A stretch of 64,000 bases of DNA from Cladophialophora immunda (Eukaryota > Ascomycota > Eurotiomycetes > Chaetothyriales > Herpotrichiellaceae), in NCBI RefSeq assembly GCF_000835495.1, contig NW_015622545.1:3550777-3614776 (forward strand), written 5' to 3'. The notes under the pieces were generated by a model that saw only the letters and a program-made list of their open reading frames with translations, made no database searches and had not been told where the DNA came from. Below are positions 1 to 9,400 of the stretch, piece after piece; within the stretch, counting starts at the first letter, position 1; every line of letters starts with the position of its first letter. Made by a program: the position numbers and the translations under genes.

Positions 1-990
1 TTCCTCAACTTCCAGCACCTCCACAACCCATCGCACTCGAGTAACCCTTCGCCTCCTCCTGCCGCTTCTGCTTCATATGCCGTCAAGTCCGCTCACCTCG
101 CCGAGCACCTCCGTGGGCTTCCTAAGCTCACCATCCCTGTGGGACAAGCTCAAGACGAAATTCCCTCGAGGACGCCCATCTCCGCCCTCCAACAACCCAC
201 TCAGATCCAGGCTCAACTCAAGGCCCAGCTCCAGCGCGATCCATACCACTATGGCGGCGTTGCATCTCCCGCGGACATCTACCGCATCGACACTCCCATG
301 TCGGCCACTGATATTCCTGTCACTGCCATGGCTGCGGATCCTTGCCAACGCGATGTCTCTCAATCTGTCCCCCCGGAGATGCGATATGGCGCCGCTCCAG
401 TGACGATCAGCCCGCCTGAGCCCATTCAGCGCTGCGTCTCAACCCAGCCTGCTCCTCCTCGGCGCCACATCCGCCAGCAGTCTTTCACGCCCTCAGTGGC
501 CCCCGTCAAGGAGAACGATGCACATGTGCCTCGTGCTGCCGCCCGAGTGACTGAACTCGACCTCGCCAACCATCAAGGCTGGATGCGGAAACGCAAGACG
601 ACCCGCATGCTCCGACATGAATGGCAAGACAACTACTGCACCCTGGTTGGCAACAAGCTGACGATGCACGACACTCACTATGCCAACGCCACTGCGCTCG
701 AGGACATCGACGTGGATGAGTACACACTGCACGCCTGCGCACAAGCGTCGAGCTCGAAGCTCAGCGCTGCGTTCAAGAAGAGTCTCCTCGGCCAGGGCAA
801 GAGTCCCGCCGGCGACCAATCATTCGCCTTCTCCCTGATCCCGGATAACGAAAAGGTAAACAAGAAGATCTTCGAAAAGGGCCAGAAGTCCCACCACTTT
901 GCCGTCGACAGCTCCAAGGAGCGCATCGAGTGGATGAGAAAGCTGATGCTGGCCAAGGCCATGAAGAAGAACGACGCCTGCCGGATCTGA
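1..990 (+). CDS. PH-domain protein, 3' part (5' end outside window)
   Basis: The reading frame is open from the first base to the TGA at 988-990, so the gene begins left of the window and only its last 329 codons are seen. There is no in-frame ATG near the edge that would make a convincing start. The visible N-terminal part is Pro/Gln/Ser-rich and probably disordered. The last ~140 residues read as a pleckstrin-homology fold: a basic start (HQGWMRKRKTTRM), beta-strand pattern, an Asp-rich loop, a long Lys/Ser insertion, and a final helix carrying the conserved Trp (SSKERIEWMRKLMLAKA). PH domains bind phosphoinositides or proteins at membranes, so a membrane-targeted adaptor or signalling role is likely. 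No catalytic domain is visible in this part. The family is inferred from the fold pattern alone. Confidence 0.7.
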   Translation, partial: FLNFQHLHNPSHSSNPSPPPAASASYAVKSAHLAEHLRGLPKLTIPVGQAQDEIPSRTPISALQQPTQIQAQLKAQLQRDPYHYGGVASPADIYRIDTPMSATDIPVTAMAADPCQRDVSQSVPPEMRYGAAPVTISPPEPIQRCVSTQPAPPRRHIRQQSFTPSVAPVKENDAHVPRAAARVTELDLANHQGWMRKRKTTRMLRHEWQDNYCTLVGNKLTMHDTHYANATALEDIDVDEYTLHACAQASSSKLSAAFKKSLLGQGKSPAGDQSFAFSLIPDNEKVNKKIFEKGQKSHHFAVDSSKERIEWMRKLMLAKAMKKNDACRI

Positions 991-2688
991 AACTGCGCCG
1001 TCCTACTCGCCTTCCGTTACTACTACTACCTCCCTGTGAATACTCTCCTCTTCTCATGACTGAACGACTCTCCTACCAAGATGTTGCCTCGCGGCAATTC
1101 TCCTTTTTCTCACACCGTCCCCATCAGCTCCCTTCTATTACCTTGCATCAGCCTCAGGAGAACAGCAACGCAACGGGAATCATCATCTATCAATCACCTA
1201 TCAGCCTTGTTCTGCATTTAGCGACCGGAGCATTTAACATTTTGACCTACGTACGACCGACCTTACCTGTCTGATGGATGGCGACCATGATCAGATCAGG
1301 GACTTTTTGAGGGTTTGTCTGTTGTTGTCTGATCTACTTCTTACTACACTATTGTTGACCGAGATACCCCCAACATCTTCTATCTTTCTACCAACTTGTC
1401 CCTTCCCAGTGGAGGGTACCAGCGAAATCTCCTTTGTTGCAACACACACCCTCACTGCCACTGAGCAGTTGTCCCAGACCCTTCTGAGGAAGGATGGGCT
1501 CTTTGAGCCGTGGACAAGAGTCCTCGTGCATCCTCTATATAGCTACTAGCCTAGTCAACCAAATCATTGGGAGAGGTGATGAGCCTGTCTCATTGCCTCT
1601 AATGAAAGAAAACATTCTATAACCCTTTTTGGGCCATTCTCTTTCCACTATACTATAATATGTATGTACATGGTATGTACTATATTTACTATAGTAATAC
1701 ATAGTGGACTGTGAGCCTCAATCGCCCTACTTCTTGACCTCCGAGTCAGTCTTGAATTTGAGTCCTCCCTCTCCCACAATCTCATGAAATGATGACCTCG
1801 TTCAGACCGTGTGGTCGAAGCACTCCTCCCATAACGTGAAGGAATATACTTAGTAGTCCTACTGATACCTACCACAGCGACACGAATAGCGACCGAGAAT
1901 TTCAGTTCCCATCGTCGTTGTCATCGCCTTCCTACCTGCCAGTGCGATTGAATTCAAAAATACCAGTACATACATAGTACATAGTATCATGCGCGACCTG
2001 GGTCTAGGAGAGCACCACAAATCGAGCCTGGTCTACATCTAGTGTGTACTGCACAAAGTGCTAAAACAAATGGCAGACTGGACTAAGCACGTTCCCAGAT
2101 CGAGTTGAACCCAGACTGGCCGTGGGTGAGTGATTCCGGTCGAACCAGTCTGAGGCAACTCTGAACTGTCTGTATAAGTACATAGTACTTTAGTATCTGT
2201 TTTGGGTCGGCCTCAATCCAGTTTGCATAGCCTTGGACACAGCCTAAGTCCGTGCATCCAGCATGGGTCACTTCTACATGGTTCTTGAACACCCTGAAGA
2301 ATCAGTCTCGGTCACTTGATGCTGCCCTTTGAAAGATCAACTAGAGCAGGGACAGGACAAAATGCAGCACGAAATTCGCTCAAAAGGGACTAGCTGCTTC
2401 CAGTTCCCAAACCGGAAATGCCCTGGGGACTAGTACTAGGTATGGGTGCACATTGTCTTGGCGCATGAATACTTGTAGAAGTAGCAAGTGCAATATGCAG
2501 AATTCTGTCTGCCTAGGTGCTTACTACTACTAGTGCACTGGACAGCTGGAACAACTTCGACTTGCTCAACTTACTAATAGATGTCAGGCCATCTTGGAGT
2601 ACTAATAACTATAAAGTCGAGCTGATCCAGGAGTGGGTTTCGAAGAGAAAGTATACTATACTCCTTCAGGATTTCTGATAGCCAAATC
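991..2688. other. Intergenic, 1.7 kb, no gene seen
   Basis: Only short, biased frames occur here. The region holds the 3' flank of the PH-domain gene and the promoter of the hydrolase. Around 1655-1710, 1965-1990 and 2175-2195 there are recurring AT-rich words (variants of tacatagtac and atagtac). They look like simple low-complexity sequence and not a mobile element. I see no tRNA or repeat element. Confidence 0.5.
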
Positions 2689-3522
2689 ATGTCCAGCGAC
2701 GATGACAGTACTCCTACTATCTTCTACCTTTCTTTGAATTACAATGGCGGTCCAACCATCATCTTTTTGCACGGCCTCTGCTCTAGCCACACCGAGTACA
2801 GGAACGTTTTCCAAGATTGCAGTCTTTACGACCATCACATCCTCGCCGTTGACCTCCCAGGCCACTCGCGATCCTCTCACATCCTTCCATTCAGTCTCTC
2901 GTTTGCTGCCGACCAAGTCGCTCGAGTGATCCAACAGCAAGCTCACGATCGCCGTGCTCATGTGGTCGGCTCGTCCCTCGGCGGGTTTGTTGGGCAGGAG
3001 CTGGCGAAGCGACATCCCGAGGTCGTCGAGAGCCTGCTGGTGACTGGTGCGGCCCCGTTCGCTGGGTATAGGAGATGGTTCGCAGAGCACCCGAACGTCT
3101 TGTACTGCCTCCAAGCCCCGGTTTCCAAATACAGCCCCAGCTGGGTCGACACGGCAATCTGTCGGTGGATCGGCGTGCAGAAGCCTGAAGGTCTGCGGGA
3201 GCAGGAGAAGAGCAACTTTAGCAGGCAGCTTTTGGTGGACGGGTTCAGAAGCATCGCCCAATTCACCGAGAAGGACCTGGGCTCAGTGCACGTCAGAACT
3301 CTGACTATTGCGGGTCAAGCCCAGGACGACGTGGAGGCGACTCGCAGGATGGGCGAGCTACTGAGAAGAGAATGCGGCGAGAGCAAGGCCGCCATAGTCC
3401 GAGCAGGCGCTCACACTTGGCATCTGCAGTTCCCTCAACTGTTTGCAAAGACCGTCAAGGCCTGGATTGATGGGTGTCGTCTTCCAGAGGGTGGCATGGT
3501 GCTAGAACTGCGGTGTCAGTAG
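2689..3522 (+). CDS. alpha/beta hydrolase
   Basis: This is a 277-residue single-exon protein of the alpha/beta-hydrolase superfamily. The oxyanion-hole HG lies at residues 28-29 (IIFLHGLCSS) and the nucleophile elbow GSSLGG puts the catalytic Ser at residue 96. The segment VDLPGHSRSS is typical of the epoxide hydrolase/haloperoxidase-like branch. A His near residue 245 (RAGAHTWHLQ) is the likely catalytic base. The catalytic acid is less clear. The ATG at 2689 directly precedes an acidic N-terminus and is the first in frame. There is no signal peptide, so the protein is probably cytosolic. Substrate is unknown. It stands alone between intergenic stretches and nothing in the context hints at a pathway. 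Confidence 0.75.
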   Translation: MSSDDDSTPTIFYLSLNYNGGPTIIFLHGLCSSHTEYRNVFQDCSLYDHHILAVDLPGHSRSSHILPFSLSFAADQVARVIQQQAHDRRAHVVGSSLGGFVGQELAKRHPEVVESLLVTGAAPFAGYRRWFAEHPNVLYCLQAPVSKYSPSWVDTAICRWIGVQKPEGLREQEKSNFSRQLLVDGFRSIAQFTEKDLGSVHVRTLTIAGQAQDDVEATRRMGELLRRECGESKAAIVRAGAHTWHLQFPQLFAKTVKAWIDGCRLPEGGMVLELRCQ

Positions 3523-4067
3523 AAAATGGATGTACGACTGGAAACGCTGCTAGTGAGAGTTTTCGCTAGAGTTCATAAAGAGAAGACAGGAGCAGAGGGA
3601 CTGTACTTTACCTATTGATAGAGGTGGTCGGTGAGCGACTCGGTGCAATGCTGGGCAGCTGCAGCAGTGAAAGCCAAGGCACTGCCGACGACTTCTCGAT
3701 GATGTTCGACGAGGCCGTCCAGCAGATCAGGATTATAGCAAATGTCGATTGATTCGAGGCAAATACCAAAGTCTACGTCCTTCACTTTGAAAACATCACA
3801 TGATTCATCCGCACACAACATTGACCACGCCCATCTCGACAGCCACTCTGGAGGGTCTTATGCCGCTCTCCTTCCATCAAGCCATCAAACCAGTGTTGAA
3901 AGGTACTGCAGTATTCAGTGTGATGCCGTCCATACATTGCAATATGTTCCGGATAAACAAGAACATGCTCCCCCCAGCCCCCAAGAGAATCCATTCCATG
4001 CACCCAGCAAGATATCCCTTCACTCCCTTCATAATGGCAGTGCTGTTCCCATTCACCAACCTCAATC
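3523..4067. other. Convergent intergenic region, no gene seen
   Basis: The region lies between the 3' end of the hydrolase (+) and the 3' end of the GPI protein (-). Overlapping short frames on both strands have no recognisable domain. It is most simply 3' UTR of both genes. Confidence 0.45.
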
Positions 4068-5144
4068 TCACAGCATGAACGCTAAGCATCCCATAACGAC
4101 AGCAAAAACCCCGGAGACAGCATAGCCCAGTCTATCGGCGGAACCTGTAAACTTAGCATTGTTGGCGCCCGCGCCAGAGGCACCGCTGGGGACGACAGGC
4201 GTGATGGGCGGTGAAATGGTGCCATTGCTGCTGGTGCCGTTGGTGTACTTGTTGCCACTATTAACCCCACCAGCTCCAGCTTCAGCGCTGGCGGCGGCGT
4301 TGGCAGCTGCGCTTGCGCCAGCGTTGGATTCGCCGTTACCGGCATTAGCGGCAGAGTTTCCACTTGAAGCAGAATTCGCACCGGCAGCAGAGTTGTCAGA
4401 AGAAGCTTCGGCGTTGGCATTTGCATTTGCATTGGCGGCGGCATTCGTGTTGGCGCCTTGGGAGCCAGAACCTGAAGTCCCGGAAGAGCTACTGCCGCCG
4501 TTGCTCTCACTGGAGGAGCCAGCACTTCCACCAGAACCGGCCTCAGCCTGGGCATTAGCTCCTGCGCTTGCCGCTGCTTGTGCTTGTGCACCGGCACCAC
4601 CAGTAGGTCCGATGATGGGAGTCTGGGTGGCGTATGGGCCGGTTGAGCATGGTGTGGTAATAGTCATTGTGGTGGCTCCGCCGTTGTGGCAAACATCGCA
4701 AGACATAACGGTGGTAGTAAACCCTTCAGGAATGGAGGTTGGGTTCGGGGTTGCTTCGCATGGGCAAGCCTCTGTGATGGTATACGTGGCTTGTCCAATT
4801 GACTGGCCGTTGCTGCAGATCTGGTGGTAGATGGTGAGGTACTCGTGGATTTCCTCCACATCCCCATTTGGGAGGGTGGTGGTGTAAGAGAGGATTTCAG
4901 TGCCTTGTGGGCCGGTGGGGGGAGGCGTGATCACGGCACCACCACCGTTGCAGTTGGGACCCGGACAGAAGGTGATGGTGCTGGACAAAGTGGTGGTTGT
5001 AGTCAAGGCAGTCGGGCAGACGGAATAGTACACGGTGGTGGCAGCCGTGTCAGCTGGGTCATTGACGACTGTGGTGGTCTGCGCGTTGGCCGCAGCGATG
5101 AGCAGTGCCGCTAAGGGCATGTTGGTGCGCGTCGATCGCTTCAT
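4068..5144 (-). CDS. GPI-anchored Ala/Ser/Asn-rich cell-wall protein
   Basis: This 358-residue secreted wall protein lacks any catalytic motif. It has an N-terminal signal peptide (residues 1-21, cleavage likely after ANA, before QTTTVV). A Thr/Ser-rich region follows with paired Cys residues (C40-to-C160 zone, including CPGPNCNG, EACPCEA and MSCDVCHNGG) that can form disulphides. Then comes a long Ala/Ser/Gly/Asn-rich stalk (about 185-305) with runs of alternating Ala-Asn. The last ~20 residues are a hydrophobic tail (LGYAVSGVFAVVMGCLAFML) after a small-residue stretch, the signature of a GPI-attachment signal. The stalk is probably O-mannosylated. Role is structural or adhesin-like by inference. 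M9 (MPLAALL) is an alternative start that still gives a signal peptide. Confidence 0.8.
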   Translation of the reverse strand: MKRSTRTNMPLAALLIAAANAQTTTVVNDPADTAATTVYYSVCPTALTTTTTLSSTITFCPGPNCNGGGAVITPPPTGPQGTEILSYTTTLPNGDVEEIHEYLTIYHQICSNGQSIGQATYTITEACPCEATPNPTSIPEGFTTTVMSCDVCHNGGATTMTITTPCSTGPYATQTPIIGPTGGAGAQAQAAASAGANAQAEAGSGGSAGSSSESNGGSSSSGTSGSGSQGANTNAAANANANANAEASSDNSAAGANSASSGNSAANAGNGESNAGASAAANAAASAEAGAGGVNSGNKYTNGTSSNGTISPPITPVVPSGASGAGANNAKFTGSADRLGYAVSGVFAVVMGCLAFML

Positions 5145-6102
5145 TTTTCCAGGTGCGGGCAGGATGAGGAGTATGTTTTCGGTGGTTGCAGGATGTATGT
5201 ATCGCGACGAGCGAGGAGAGGAAGCTGAAAATCAATATTCCAAAAGAGTGACTGACTGGAACAAAAACGACACTTCGAAACGAGTGTAACGAGTCTCGAA
5301 AAGAGAGCGAGCCTATCGAGGAGTAGAAGAGAGCAGAAGGGAATTTGGAACCATTGCGCATGATATTTACCTTGGACAGAGTCACCGTGCGGCGAGGGCA
5401 GTGTGATCCACATAACGCTGTCTCTGGAATGCAAAACAACCACCTCAACAACAAAGCATCTCATTGGCAGGCATGGAGAGAATGTAGCGCACGCTCCGTG
5501 ACATTTCTCAAGAATTGGCGCTTGAAATTGCCAAATTCTTTGCGGGTTGCACATGATATGTGACTGCGGTTGCCACGAGCACCAGGAACGGTGGTAGAGA
5601 GGGCTGGAACCATTCAAAGCTCGCCAATGCCCAGCTTGAGCCACTCCAGATTGTGCAGTCTGGTCCGATCAATCTCTTGAGTGGTCACTCTGTGAGAAGA
5701 GACTAGAAATTGCAGGAGGGGGAAGGGGATGGGAAGATGTTTCCTATCAAGTCGACATTTCAAACTCATCGCCCTCACCAAAGAGGACCCAACGAGAAGG
5801 AAACTTCCTACAAGGAAAAGAGAATTACTCTCCAGAGCCATCGAGCTGACAAATAGCTCATGGCAACACATCGCTGTAGAAAAGAACGAAACGACGGTCG
5901 TGGCTGGCTCTGTTGCTTTTTTTGATCTGAAGAGAAGAAGAAAAGGAGCAAAAGGTGAAGCTCGACGTGAAGAATTTGTAGCGTGGCCCGTGCCAAGACA
6001 CCATCACGTGCCACACAGCCTTGTCGATTCACAGCCTCGTTGAGAGGGACGAGGCCCTGGATTTGGCTGTTGGAAGCTATCTACTATTCCCTACTGATCT
6101 CC
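5145..6102. other. Promoter region of the GPI protein gene; no gene seen
   Basis: The region lies between the start of the minus-strand GPI gene and the 3' end of the minus-strand RRP9 gene. A 167-codon minus-strand frame at 5141-5644 has no domain and a composition unlike coding sequence. I read the region as 5' UTR and promoter. Confidence 0.45.
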
Positions 6103-7914
6103 CTACTCTTGTTTCGACTTCATCTTCAACGGCACTTCGAACACTAACGCACCATTCCGCCCTTCGCGCAATTTCCTCCACCGCCCCAACCTCATCTCCT
6201 TGCCAGTTCCAGCCACGATGCACAGACCTTGACACTCGCCTTCCTTCTTGCCTCCAAATTCGTGGGTGACGACTTTTCTTCGCTCAAATACTGCCAAAGA
6301 ATTGACAAAGCCACGCACTGGACCCGGATGTGCGTGTGCTGATGCAGTCATCCCATGCTCGGCCGTGTCAACCTCCCCATTCACAAGCCCATTCCCGTGG
6401 TCTGCCTCCCCATTCACGACGCCATTTTGCGTTTCCGAATCGGCCATTCCCACAGTTCCGAGAGGCAAAAGCATTCTTTTGTCATCACTCAGTTTCCATG
6501 CACGAATCCAACCATCCCAACTCCCACTCAAAATCACATCAGTTCCAGGCAGAGCCGCCAGAGCAGTAATGCCCCGGGGTATTGGTCTTCGCCGATCATC
6601 CTTTTTTAATGCCTCGATAACCTTGGGATCTAATTCGGAGGTCACCTCTTCGAATGGAGGCGGCTCTTCAACACCATGTGCGGTCTGAACGGTGAATACA
6701 GCTTTTTTTTTATGAATGCTCCAGAGGCTGATGGTGCCTGCATCAGAACCGGTCACAAAGTTCTGCGGCGGCAAAGCAGCCACGCAATCCAGACTTCCAG
6801 CCTGGTATTGATCGTTTTTGGAACTGTCGCCCAGAAATTTAGTGAGAGACTCGTCCACAACCTTCCACCATAGGGCTTTCCGATCTCGAGCGCCAACCGT
6901 GACGCACTGATCCACAGACACGGCCGAGACGTCGACAATGTGGTCTTGATGGCCGAAGAGTGTCTCCACATAGGCAAGACTATCCTCACCAGCCAAGCTG
7001 TAGGTTTTCAGAGACCGGTCCATGCTTGCACTGAACAGTTGTTGACCAAAGCCGCTTCGACTAGCCGAATTTGGTGCAAATTCAAGCCCCGTAACTCCGT
7101 CCCTGTGCGTAGTAAACGTCTTCAAGGGCCGCAGGTCTTCTGCTGACCAAATTATAAGCTTCTTGTCCGCTCCTCCCGTGGCCACAAACTTCCCATCCGG
7201 CGAGGCTGCGACAGAAAGAATCCGCGCGGTATGGCCATGCTGTTGAGGTGCCAATGCCCTGATTCTGATGCCTCGAACATACGCCAGCTGTTTTGGCCGG
7301 CGTCGGTGTGAAGGGGTTGATTTTTGCCCATTCGAGGTGTTCGGTTGTTGAAGTTGCCATTTTATCAATGTCTTGTCCTTGCTCACAGTGTACGCGTAAG
7401 GTTGACAAACTGCCACGCCAGTGGTCGATTCCGTGTCCGCACGAAATGCCGTGTGACTAGCGTTCGCAAAATCCAGATTCTGGGCAATCAGCCGATACTG
7501 TCTGCCCTTTGCTTCGTCAACGTCCTCTTTCAGCCGTTGTGCAATCAAGTCCCTGTCAAGGTCTTCGGCGTCAAATCCAGTTTCATCTATTTCTTGCCTG
7601 ATATTATCCAAGTATCGTTGTGCAAGTCTGACTCGTCGCTCGGCCGCAGTCTCGTCTTCCTCTGATGTAGCTTCTGACTCTTCAACCTCACTTTCTGGCC
7701 GGATTTCGTCTTCAGATTCGCTCCCGGATATTGACTCGTCTCGCTGCCGATCTCTATCTCGAGGCTGTCTCCCTTTCCGACGGGGCTGGTCGTCTGGGTG
7801 CTCTCGTGCTCGAGCGGCATTTTCGACTTCCCGCCTTTTCCTCGCCTTGCCCGTAGCAAGATTATCTCGTTTTCGCTTCTTCTGCGACGCTGGGAGCGTA
7901 AAGAACGAAGACAT
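6103..7914 (-). CDS. rrp9: U3 snoRNP WD40 protein Rrp9 (U3-55K)
   Basis: This is a 603-residue nucleolar WD40 protein matching Rrp9/U3-55K, which binds the U3 snoRNA box B/C motif and helps process pre-18S rRNA. The start is the ATG at 7914 (MSSFFTLPASQKKRKRD). The frame runs 64 codons further upstream, but that stretch lacks coding character. The N-terminus is basic with a nuclear signal (KKRKRD, residues 12-17), followed by an acidic Ser/Glu region. A Rrp9-typical segment (RLAQRYLDNIRQEIDETGFD) comes next, and then about seven WD repeats (for example GGADKKLIIWSAEDLRPL and SGSWDGWIRAWKLSDD). Single exon. A UTP13-like processome gene lies 5 kb away. The proteasome gene PRE1 starts divergently 379 bp upstream. 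Confidence 0.9.
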   Translation of the reverse strand: MSSFFTLPASQKKRKRDNLATGKARKRREVENAARAREHPDDQPRRKGRQPRDRDRQRDESISGSESEDEIRPESEVEESEATSEEDETAAERRVRLAQRYLDNIRQEIDETGFDAEDLDRDLIAQRLKEDVDEAKGRQYRLIAQNLDFANASHTAFRADTESTTGVAVCQPYAYTVSKDKTLIKWQLQQPNTSNGQKSTPSHRRRPKQLAYVRGIRIRALAPQQHGHTARILSVAASPDGKFVATGGADKKLIIWSAEDLRPLKTFTTHRDGVTGLEFAPNSASRSGFGQQLFSASMDRSLKTYSLAGEDSLAYVETLFGHQDHIVDVSAVSVDQCVTVGARDRKALWWKVVDESLTKFLGDSSKNDQYQAGSLDCVAALPPQNFVTGSDAGTISLWSIHKKKAVFTVQTAHGVEEPPPFEEVTSELDPKVIEALKKDDRRRPIPRGITALAALPGTDVILSGSWDGWIRAWKLSDDKRMLLPLGTVGMADSETQNGVVNGEADHGNGLVNGEVDTAEHGMTASAHAHPGPVRGFVNSLAVFERRKVVTHEFGGKKEGECQGLCIVAGTGKEMRLGRWRKLREGRNGALVFEVPLKMKSKQE

Positions 7915-8293
7915 CTGGGCGTCTTCGCAGCTCGAGTGCCGCCAGAGCAGACTAATAGTCAGTTGCCGTGATATAAATTTCTCCAAAAACTTTTTTAAGA
8001 TGCGGGCAAATCTGCGGTTTCGTAGCGCAGCCTTGTCGGAAAATTTCATTCGCCGCACCTTCCTCAGATAGAAGAACTCGGCACTAGCCCAGCCTTGCGC
8101 CTTCAAGGCAGAGCTTCGCGTGCGTGTTCGAGCAATTGAACTCGTACACCAATTTCAGCCCACGATCAACTCATCCAGAACAACATTCTAGTACCCAGCA
8201 TCACTCTAAATATTCAAAGAGTTGAGGGGTGTTGATCTGACGACCTCTCCTGTTACATAAAGCGACCTTCACCACCTCAATACTTCTCTCAAT
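7915..8293. promoter_or_regulatory. Bidirectional promoter, RRP9 / PRE1
   Basis: A 379-bp gap separates two divergent start codons. It contains GAAAATTTCA at about 8039-8048, which resembles the RRPE element (AAAATTTT core) found upstream of many fungal ribosome-biogenesis genes. RRPE similarity is by eye, and a single short match is weak evidence. Confidence 0.4.
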
Positions 8294-9040
8294 ATGTAAG
8301 ACCTTGTTCCATCCGGGCGGCAGTCCAGCCAAGTATCTAACAGCACTTCTTCAGGGAGGTCCTCATCGGTCTTACTGGCCGAGACTTCACCATCATTGCC
8401 GCCTCTAAAGCTGCCATGCGCGGTGCCACGATCCTCAAATCTAGCGACGACAAAACCCGACAACTCAACAAACACACCCTTTTGGCCTTCTCTGGCGAAG
8501 CAGGCGACACTGTACAGTTCGCAGAATTCATCCAAGCAAACGTCGCTCTCTACTCGATGCGTCACGATACAGATCTGGGGCCTTCCGCAGTGGCCAGCTT
8601 TGTGAGAGGAGAGTTGGCGCGGAGTTTGAGGAGCAGAAAACCATACACGGTGAACTTGCTACTTGGGGGTGTTGATCCGATTACGCGGGAGCCAAGTCTT
8701 TATTGGTTGGATTACCTTGCGAGTAGTGTGAAGGTGCCATATGCCTGTCACGGATATGCTCAGTGAGTTTGTTCTCCAGGATTTCTCGACTGTATGAATA
8801 ATCGAGGGCGACCCCATCGACTGACGATTGTGATTTAGGTATTACTGCCTCTCTATCCTCGACAAACACCACCACCCAGACATTTCCTTCGAGCAAGGCA
8901 TGAAGATCCTGCGCATGTGCACGGACGAACTACAACGACGTCTACCGATTGACTTCAAAGGCATGACGGTGAAAGTGGTCAAGAAAGATGGCATTGTGGA
9001 TATGGAGTATGACACTAGCAAACAGGTCCTGGCTGCTTAG
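8294..9040 (+). CDS. pre1: 20S proteasome subunit beta type-2 (beta4)
   Basis: Exons 8294-8295, 8355-8762 and 8839-9040 encode 203 residues. This is the non-catalytic beta4 subunit of the 20S proteasome core (yeast Pre1, human PSMB2). The start reads MEVLIGLTGRDFTIIAASKA, followed by RGATILKSSDDKTRQLNKHT and the strongly conserved FSGEAGDTVQFAEFIQAN. The last exon ends DFKGMTVKVVKKDGIVDMEY. As in orthologs there is no propeptide and no catalytic Thr1. The first intron splits the initiator codon (AT|G), with donor GTAAGA at 8296 and acceptor TTCAG before 8355. The second intron uses GTGAGT and TTTAG. Length matches the family (about 195-205). Confidence 0.93.
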
Positions 9041-9400
9041 AAGTGCGAAAAGGGAGAATGAAAGGGATATTCAATTGATCACACCTCATGCATAGCGTCG
9101 GCGTAGAAAAGGCTTTATCTGAGTAGCTCGAATGCAGGAAATGGGGTTCATTTCATTTAGGGAGCATTATAGTACGCTCTGCAGTCGAAATGCCTAGGGC
9201 ATTCTTGGAGATAGCCCTCTCTCCCTTTCCCTAAACCCGTCACGTCTCCTTGTTTTCCATAGCTGCGACGGTGAAATGGGTTGCCCGAAAATTTCTATCT
9301 TCCCACAAACAGCCCCTTTTTCTCCCAAAACGCCCTGCTAGATAGTATTCAGACAAGTAATGCCAGCTGTTGAAACTCCGATCTCATCATAAAGAGTAGC
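9041..9400. other. Convergent intergenic region, no gene seen
   Basis: This 360-bp stretch lies between the 3' ends of PRE1 (+) and the RING-protein gene (-). It has no open frame of note and most likely holds overlapping 3' UTRs. Confidence 0.4.

Noticed and set aside
4159..4830. 223-codon plus-strand frame, Ala/Pro/Leu-rich
   Set aside because: It is the antisense shadow of the Ala/Ser-rich GPI protein and has no domain of its own.
5141..5644. 167-codon minus-strand frame upstream of the GPI gene
   Set aside because: Cys/Ser/Leu-rich without domain; lies where the 5' UTR and promoter should be.
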